A stretch of 64,000 nucleotides of DNA from NCBI GenBank assembly GCA_020091685.1, contig CM034594.1:37821733-37885732 (forward strand), in the 5' to 3' direction. Each line of letters begins with the position of its first letter. The stretch's first letter is position 1. The notes under the pieces are model-generated. The model searched no databases, was not told the origin of the DNA, and saw only the letters and a list, made by a program, of their open reading frames with translations. The stretch comes from Lutjanus erythropterus (taxonomy: Eukaryota; Chordata; Actinopteri; Lutjaniformes; Lutjanidae). This document shows positions 58,606 to 64,000 of the stretch, piece after piece. Position numbers and translations under genes: made by a program.

Positions 58606-60300
58606 TGCTTTGAGTGTGACAAAGCAAAGAGCATGATGTATTCAGACGTCAGCAAATCACACTGCATAAATGGATGTGTTATCAATCTGTTCAGGTGGGA
58701 AAGTAATATGTACTTGAGGATGAATTGTCCCTCTGAAGACCAGAACTGTGCTGTTTTACTGCCCTCTTTTGGCCAGAGAAGGGAAGTACTACGAGGACCT
58801 TACTTTCCTTCCAGAGCAGAATTGATTATGTGCTTCAAATCACATTTTTAACATCATGAATCTTGATTTTGATTTTTAAAAATTACAGACATTGGTGCAT
58901 ACTACACTGAGAGTAGGATATATTGCAAATGCAGTCCCAAATTCAGAAAATATATCGGAAAATTGTTCTAGCAGTCACTTTAAATGATTATGGTGACAAA
59001 CTGATAAAGAAATTCTATATTTATTCCATAAATGAGATGAAACACTACATCTAACTCATTACCTCCCTCCAATCTTATGACCACTGAGTTTTACTAAGTT
59101 TGCTGGTGGGTATGTAAAAACAAATACTGCTTTTCCCATTATTTAGTGTTTCTTGAGTGTTTTTGTGCCAGAGGGGTTTCCTCAGAAGATACCTCCACCA
59201 TCTGTCAGCAGTCCTGACCTGATGAGAGCAGAGGAACAGTAGGTATTTGCTAACCTCTTGCATCGTCTCATCTGACCCATCACTTCTGTTTGTTCTTTTG
59301 GTGTTGCAGCCCTGAAGCCCTGCAGCTCTGTTGCAACAATGGAGCTGCTTTTCACATCCTGTCAAGTATTGAGTTTATCAGTAAGAAAGGACAGATTTAC
59401 CTAAGATAAAAAGATAAGGAAGTACTTTATTTATCCCAAGGGAAATTACTGTGCAGTTGTAGGAAAAGAGTGCAAAGAGAAAATAAGAATGAAAGATTAT
59501 TATTTACAATGCCAGAAAAGTGAAAGTTAAACAGCTATAAATATGAATATGAATGGTAAGGTGACCATTCATACAAAGTAAAAAAAAAAAAGTAACAGCT
59601 TAATGGTCACAGATATCTATTAGAAGTGGCTGTGTCTGTGTCCAGAGAAAAAGAGGAGCATTTAAAAAAAAATAATAATAAAGCTGAAATGGAAATATTG
59701 ATGACAAATTAACTTCCAACTGAACAATTGTCATTTATTTTATTCCCCCCAACTTGTCTTCTATTCATATGTTGACTACGTATGTGTCATATATAGTTAT
59801 CTTCAGGATAAATGTTGAAGATAACTGTAATCTGTGCTTGAACTATAAAAATAAATAGTTTAATGTATTTTCTGCAGAAAACAAACCAGTAGTGGACAAA
59901 AATGTGATGGGCACTGAAACATGTACTGGTTCTAAAAAGGAATCCACTGAAAAATAAAACAGACATTAAATATAATTTATTTTTTGTATTTTTTGTATTT
60001 TGATGTGTTTTCTTTTTTCATCATGCTGTCTTTTTTAATCGACAGGTTCTTTAAAGAGTAGTGTCACTTTACCCCACGGAACCTGAATGCAGCATTGCAT
60101 GAATGGACGTGACGTAGACGTACAGCTGCAACTTCCACACTATTTTTAGTTTTTCTTTTTTGTTTTTCTTAAAAAATATACATTACCTTGTATAACCTGG
60201 CTCATTTAAATTGGCTGATGGATATTTATGATTTGAAAAATAATTTAAAATAAATAAACAACACATTTTGTTGTATGACGTACAGGTTCAGAGGTCGCCA
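58606..60300. other. Spacer between RFLNB and DUS4L
   Basis: No gene recognised. 59405-59470 (AGTACTTTATTTATCCCAAG, GGAAATTACTGTGCAG) resembles the 3' tail of a fish retroelement. The frame at 59075-59365 on the minus strand has no family match. COG5, the human head-to-head neighbour of DUS4L, is not seen here. Confidence 0.5.
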
Positions 60301-60558
60301 ACACCACGCCCACATTTCTTCCCCGCATGGTGGGCTGAAGAGTCGCTGTTTTCATGTTGTTTAGAAGTAAACCGAGCTATGTATATGTATCTGTATGTGG
60401 CAGTGTGAGGTTTTATGTGACACATTCCACTTGCTGTTGTCTTTGAAACGATGAAATAGATGTCAGACGACAGAACCGCCTGTAAACGAAACTCTGCTCC
60501 TGGATATTGAGCTCGTTAGCTTGTTATGCTAGCTGGCTAACAGCGCTACGTATGAAGA
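60300..60558 (+). promoter_or_regulatory. DUS4L promoter / 5' UTR with two upstream ORFs
   Basis: No TATA box at an evident position. Short upstream ORFs: ATG at 60526 to TAA at 60540 (4 codons) and ATG at 60552 to TAA at 60572 (6 codons, overlapping the main start). The transcription start is not known, so presence of both in the mRNA is inferred. Confidence 0.4.
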
Positions 60559-60662
60559 ATGAAGACTTGTAACGGAAACACCAGCGGTAACACCAGCGTC
60601 ATGGACATGTTTGAAAAGGGAAAGGTCCTGAAAATATGTGCCCCAATGGTTCGATACTCAAA
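60559..60662 (+). CDS. dus4l: DUS4L coding exon 1 (aa 1-35)
   Basis: Encodes MKTCNGNTSGNTSVMDMFEK then GKVLKICAPMVRYS. Donor AA|GTAAGT splits Lys35. Confidence 0.88.
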
Positions 60663-63600
60663 GTAAGTGGAATATGTTTACTTTCTATAATCGTAGCCAT
60701 TATTTTCAGTACTGAACTTAATGTGAAATTTAAGGAGAAAAGCACTGCAGGTTAAATGCATAAGAAAGTTAAGCATGCAGTTACAAGTGTAGGGCTGCAA
60801 CTAACGATTACTTTCGTAGTCGATTTTCTCGATTTTCTCGATTAATAATTGTTTGCCTTTGTCTACAAACGAAAGATATTCTGGTTATTGTTATAGATGA
60901 TTAAAGAAAGATGATAATATTCCCATTTAAGAATCTGGAATCAGAAAAAAAATGTTTTTTAATTCTTAAAAAAATACTCAGACTTATTAATCAATTATCA
61001 AAATAATTATTGAGTAATGTAGTAAAGCATTAACTAGTAATTAATTGTTGTAGCTCAAATCAGGTGTTTTTCAAGTGTTCTGCTCTCTTGTTGAGAGACC
61101 TACAGTTCTAGTAAACTACAGTCACAAATCCTGTCTGTTGCACTCTGTGGTCAATTAAGTTTTTTTTTTTTTTTTTTTCCATAGGCTTGCATTCAGGACC
61201 TTGGTGAGGAAATACAACTGTGACATCTGTTTTACCCCAATGATCGTTGCCTCTGACTTCATGCGATCTGTCAAAGCCAGAGACAGTGAATTCACTACAA
61301 ATGAGCGTGAGTAGCTACACCGCAGTCTTGTGCACATAAATGTGCTAATGCAACTATTAAAACCATGATGATGTGACATTTGTTGGGGATTGTACCAAAC
61401 AAACATGTCCTCTTACTTATGGAGAATAACATTTGTAGGCTGTTTGGATATTGCATTTGGTTATATTTAAGTTTTGATAATAATTTGATTACTTGTGATT
61501 TATCAGTGATAAGACTGGCTGTTTCTATAGAGTTATATTTTATGCCTGTCACCAGGTCAGCATGCGTTTTCTCAGGCAAAGTTATGTTTTAAAAAATCAG
61601 GAGGAGACATTTCTTTCTTAGATAATTTTAACATGCTATTCTGTAACTATGTTGGTGGAAACACTGCTGTGTTTGTCCACAGGGGCTCTCCAAAATCAAG
61701 CTCCATTTTTGACCGTTGTTTGTTTTCCCTTTTCTTTCTCAGATGACCGACCTCTGATAGTGCAGTTTGCTGCCCATGATGCCCAGACTTTGGCGGATGC
61801 AGCCTGTGTGGTAGCACCTTTCTCAGATGGCGTTGACCTCAACTGTGGCTGTCCCCAGAGGTGAAACTGCTGGCAATAGTTTCTCACAGTTTGTTTGACT
61901 TACTGATTAAAAGTGGAAAATCACGTTACTGATTTCATCCCTAGTATTTCAAATACTAATAATGTGTGGTTGTGATGGATAATTAGACATGGATATGTTA
62001 AACCCTGCACCCCCTGACTATGTATGCTAATATTTTGTCTTAAGTTGTTTTATTAACTTAGTTGTTGTGTTTTCAGATGGGCTATGTCAGCAGGGTATGG
62101 TGCGTGCCTCATCAACAAGCCTGAACTTGTGAAAGACATGGTCAGACATGTCAGAAACCAAGTGGACAATCCGAACTATACAGCATCCATCAAAATAAGG
62201 TAAAAAAAAAAAGATCCAGTTTGACTTGTTATATAGACCTGGACTGTAGGCCTGTATATTGGCAAGATTCTAGCAATACAATATGTATCACGATAGAGGG
62301 TTAGGCAAGGTGATATATTGTAATTTTTGAACTGATTCTAAGAAAACAGTACCATATGAATATAGTCTCAGTTTAAAAAGTTTACTTTTTTATGGAAATG
62401 GATAACAGGTCAGGAATGCCAAACAAGGTTTAAGGTTATTTAGAAACAATGTGACCATTGCAAAGCTTGTCCACCAGAGAGCACAGACAAGTTTATTTTT
62501 TAACTGTAAATTATCCCATTCAGTATTTTTACAGCTAAATTAAACTGCATGCGGCTGTGTTACGTTATGGCTGCGCCACATCAGCCGAAGCTGATCGCAG
62601 CCATTCTACACAGTGCTTGTGATTCCAACAGCAGTGCTTTGGCGCATCCCAGAAGTGTCTCTCCACTCCACTCTGCTTCAAAGACGTGCCGAGTCTATTT
62701 TTGACAGATGCCCCATCAATTAGCACAAAGCAGCTCAAACAGGCAGGAAATCAGACACAGAAAAGGCAGGGAGAATCCATTTAATTTGCAAAATAAAAGA
62801 CCCTGTGCAGACTCAAAATCATAAAGACAGACAGAAAAGAAACGGAAAGAAAAAGGAAGGAGGACCTAATCAACAAAATCCGAGCAAGCAAACATAATCA
62901 GGTGGGCAAAATGCTCCCCTGCTGAAATACTTCTAAAACGCTGCTGGTGGTGCTTGGAGCTGTGTGCAGGACAGATCAGAGCCGTGGCATGGATGTGCCG
63001 TGCTTAAAAAAGTTAGTATTGGATGATACTGATACTTAACTTCCAAATATCAGTATTGGTTCGCTGACATATTATACTGTACCTGGTAAAATTAAATGTT
63101 GTATTTGTCAGAATACTTATAATTCAATGTGTAACATGTAACTATGATCTCCTGTCACTTAAAACTGGGGTCAAAAACCTTATATTGATGATAATAATAC
63201 TAATGAAATAAATGTACTTCACCCCCAGAATTCACAAGGACCTGAGGCAGACAGTGGATCTGTGCCAGAAGGCTGAATCAGCCGGTGTGTCATGGATAAC
63301 AGTCCACGGCCGTACGTCAGAAGAACGCCACCAACCAGTCCATTATGATGCCATAAAGACAATCAAAGACAGTGTCTCCATCCCAGTGATTGCCAATGGG
63401 GACATAAAGTACCTCCGTGATGTGGAGTCAACGCACCAGCTCACTGGTGTCGATGGTGGGTTTGCTTTAAACATGTTGCCCTACTTTACAAACACATTTA
63501 TCAATTCATGACATACACGTTAAAAGACAATATTCCTTTTGAATGTGTGAATTTCTTGTTGGTTTGGATTTGCTCATTAGGTGTGATGGCTGCACGGGGG

Positions 63601-63846
63601 CTGCTTGCTAACCCTGCCATGTTCACCGGCTACGAGGATACTCCTCTGGAGTGTATATGGGACTGGGTGGACATCTCCATAGAGCAGGGCACTCCATTCA
63701 CCTGCTTCCATCACCATCTCATCTACATGCTGGAGAGGGTTAGCTCCCAGCCTGAGAGGAAAGTGTTCAATTCTCTGTCCAGTACCTCAGCTGTAATAGA
63801 TTACCTCCAAAACACATATGGGTCAGTGCATGGTGTGGGAACATGA
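60559..63846 (+). CDS. dus4l: DUS4L, tRNA-dihydrouridine synthase 4-like (6 exons, 319 aa)
   Basis: A flavoprotein that uses FMN and NAD(P)H to reduce uridine to dihydrouridine in the tRNA D-loop; the Dus4 class acts on positions 20a and 20b. CDS join: 60559-60662, 61185-61306, 61743-61860, 62077-62199, 63229-63455, 63581-63846. A TIM-barrel DUS domain fills most of the protein. Visible motifs: CAPMVRYSKLAFR (residues 27-39), LIVQFAA (80-86), the catalytic-Cys segment DLNCGCPQRW with Cys112, SIKIRIH (152-158), ITVHGRT (179-185), VIANGDI (209-215) and GVMAARGLLANPAMF (232-246), the FMN-phosphate/barrel region. Length is near human DUS4L (317 aa as I recall). Start: ATG 60559 has A at -3; Met15 (60601) is in a strong context and could be used by leaky scanning. 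All key residues are present, so it should be active. Confidence 0.95.
60792..61058. mobile_element. hAT-like element in DUS4L intron 1
   Basis: TAGGGCTGCAACTAACGATT to AGTAATTAATTGTTGTAGCT; the clearest left terminus of this family in the window. Confidence 0.7.
61185..61306 (+). CDS. dus4l: DUS4L coding exon 2 (aa 35-76)
   Basis: Encodes LAFRTLVRKYNCDICFTPMI, VASDFMRSVKARDSEFTTNE. Preceded by a long T-run ending CCATAG; donor C|GTGAGT. Confidence 0.94.
61743..61860 (+). CDS. dus4l: DUS4L coding exon 3 (aa 76-115), catalytic cysteine
   Basis: Encodes DRPLIVQFAAHDAQTLADAA, CVVAPFSDGVDLNCGCPQ. Cys112 in GCP is the expected catalytic acid. Acceptor TCTCAG|ATG, donor AG|GTGAAA. Confidence 0.95.
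62077..62199 (+). CDS. dus4l: DUS4L coding exon 4 (aa 115-156)
   Basis: Encodes WAMSAGYGACLINKPELVKD, MVRHVRNQVDNPNYTASIKI. Acceptor TTTCAG|ATGG, donor AG|GTAAAA. Confidence 0.95.
62200..63228. other. DUS4L intron 4
   Basis: 62240-62510 is a fish repeat with TATGTATCACGATAGAGG and GGTGATATATTGTAATT. 62565-62950 is copy 2 of the MITE at 35130-35580. 63010-63060 carries TTGGATGATACTGATAC-type repeat text. Confidence 0.6.
62565..62990. mobile_element. MITE copy 2 (shared with VPS53 intron 17)
   Basis: Shared blocks with 35130-35580 in the same order: GGCTGCGCCAC, CATCCCAGAA, CTCCACTCCACT, GGCAGGAAATCAGACACAGA, AAAATAAAAGACCCTGTGCA, CAACAAAATC, AAAATGCTCC. The ends are less intact here. Confidence 0.7.
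63229..63455 (+). CDS. dus4l: DUS4L coding exon 5 (aa 156-232)
   Basis: Encodes IHKDLRQTVDLCQKAESAGV, SWITVHGRTSEERHQPVHYD and SIPVIANGDIKYLRD. Acceptor CCCCAG|AATT; donor G|GTGGGT splits Gly232. Confidence 0.95.
63581..63846 (+). CDS. dus4l: DUS4L coding exon 6 (aa 232-319, stop)
   Basis: Encodes VMAARGLLANPAMFTGYEDT, PLECIWDWVDISIEQGTPFT and VFNSLSSTSAVIDYLQNTYG, ending SVHGVGT with TGA at 63844-63846. Acceptor CATTAG|GTG. Confidence 0.95.
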
Positions 63847-63915
63847 GCATATTGAAATGTGATGTTTGATTTTAGCCTTTTTTAAATTTTATTTTATTTT
63901 TTATGCCAAAGAAAT

Positions 63916-63921
63916 AATAAA
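63916..63921 (+). terminator. Polyadenylation signal, DUS4L
   Basis: AATAAA 70 nt after the stop, with a T/G-rich stretch (GATGTCTGTCTTCTTTGTTA) starting about 25 nt downstream. The last 80 bases of the window hold nothing else recognisable. Confidence 0.75.
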
Positions 63922-64000
63922 TCTGCAAAGCTAAAGCTGTATGGCTGATGTCTGTCTTCTTTGTTACTACAGTATGTTTTCACCTGTCAAGCTTTAACTA

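Noticed and set aside
58606-60300. COG5 as head-to-head partner of DUS4L
   Set aside because: No COG5-like coding sequence is visible on the minus strand in this spacer.

Overview
The window is nuclear DNA from a teleost fish, most likely an acanthomorph (spiny-rayed) species. The three protein-coding genes have vertebrate sequences and canonical spliced structures, their introns are short for vertebrates, and the non-coding DNA is full of fish-type DNA-transposon remnants, LINE fragments, tRNA-derived SINEs and (CA)n/(TG)n microsatellites. No species can be named from the sequence alone.

Layout, all genes on the + strand: (1) 1-831, upstream flank and TATA-less promoter; (2) 832-48740, VPS53 in 22 coding exons (831 residues), a subunit of the GARP and EARP endosomal tethering complexes; (3) 48741-53338, VPS53 3' region, repeats, then the RFLNB promoter; (4) 53339-56323, RFLNB (refilin B, FAM101B) in 3 coding exons (204 residues) with a 3' UTR probably running to about 58.1 kb; (5) 58.1-60.55 kb, spacer; (6) 60559-63846, DUS4L (tRNA-dihydrouridine synthase 4-like) in 6 coding exons (319 residues), followed by a polyadenylation signal. 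Every exon was placed by translation, codon phase and splice dinucleotides, and each joined reading frame is open from ATG to stop.

The genes do not form one pathway: VPS53 acts in endosome-to-Golgi traffic and endosomal recycling, RFLNB in filamin/actin organisation, DUS4L in tRNA modification. The VPS53-RFLNB order and orientation match human 17p13.3. DUS4L is on human 7q22 beside COG5, so its position here is a fish-lineage difference or an assembly feature.

I did not find an undescribed system. The most interesting signals concern RNA processing and repeats. VPS53 has (AC)n tracts just inside several 5' splice sites and (GT)n tracts just inside some 3' splice sites; introns 10, 13 and 15 have both, and intron 15 also has a non-canonical GC donor directly followed by 62 nt of (CA)n. 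A ~700-bp fold-back element lies in the RFLNB 3' UTR, and half of a related copy abuts VPS53 exon 7. Other notable items are nested transposons with a visible target-site duplication, a GGTTCT/AGAACC tandem array, and a tandem array with a 215-bp higher-order period. Repeat boundaries and family names are from reading by eye and are approximate.
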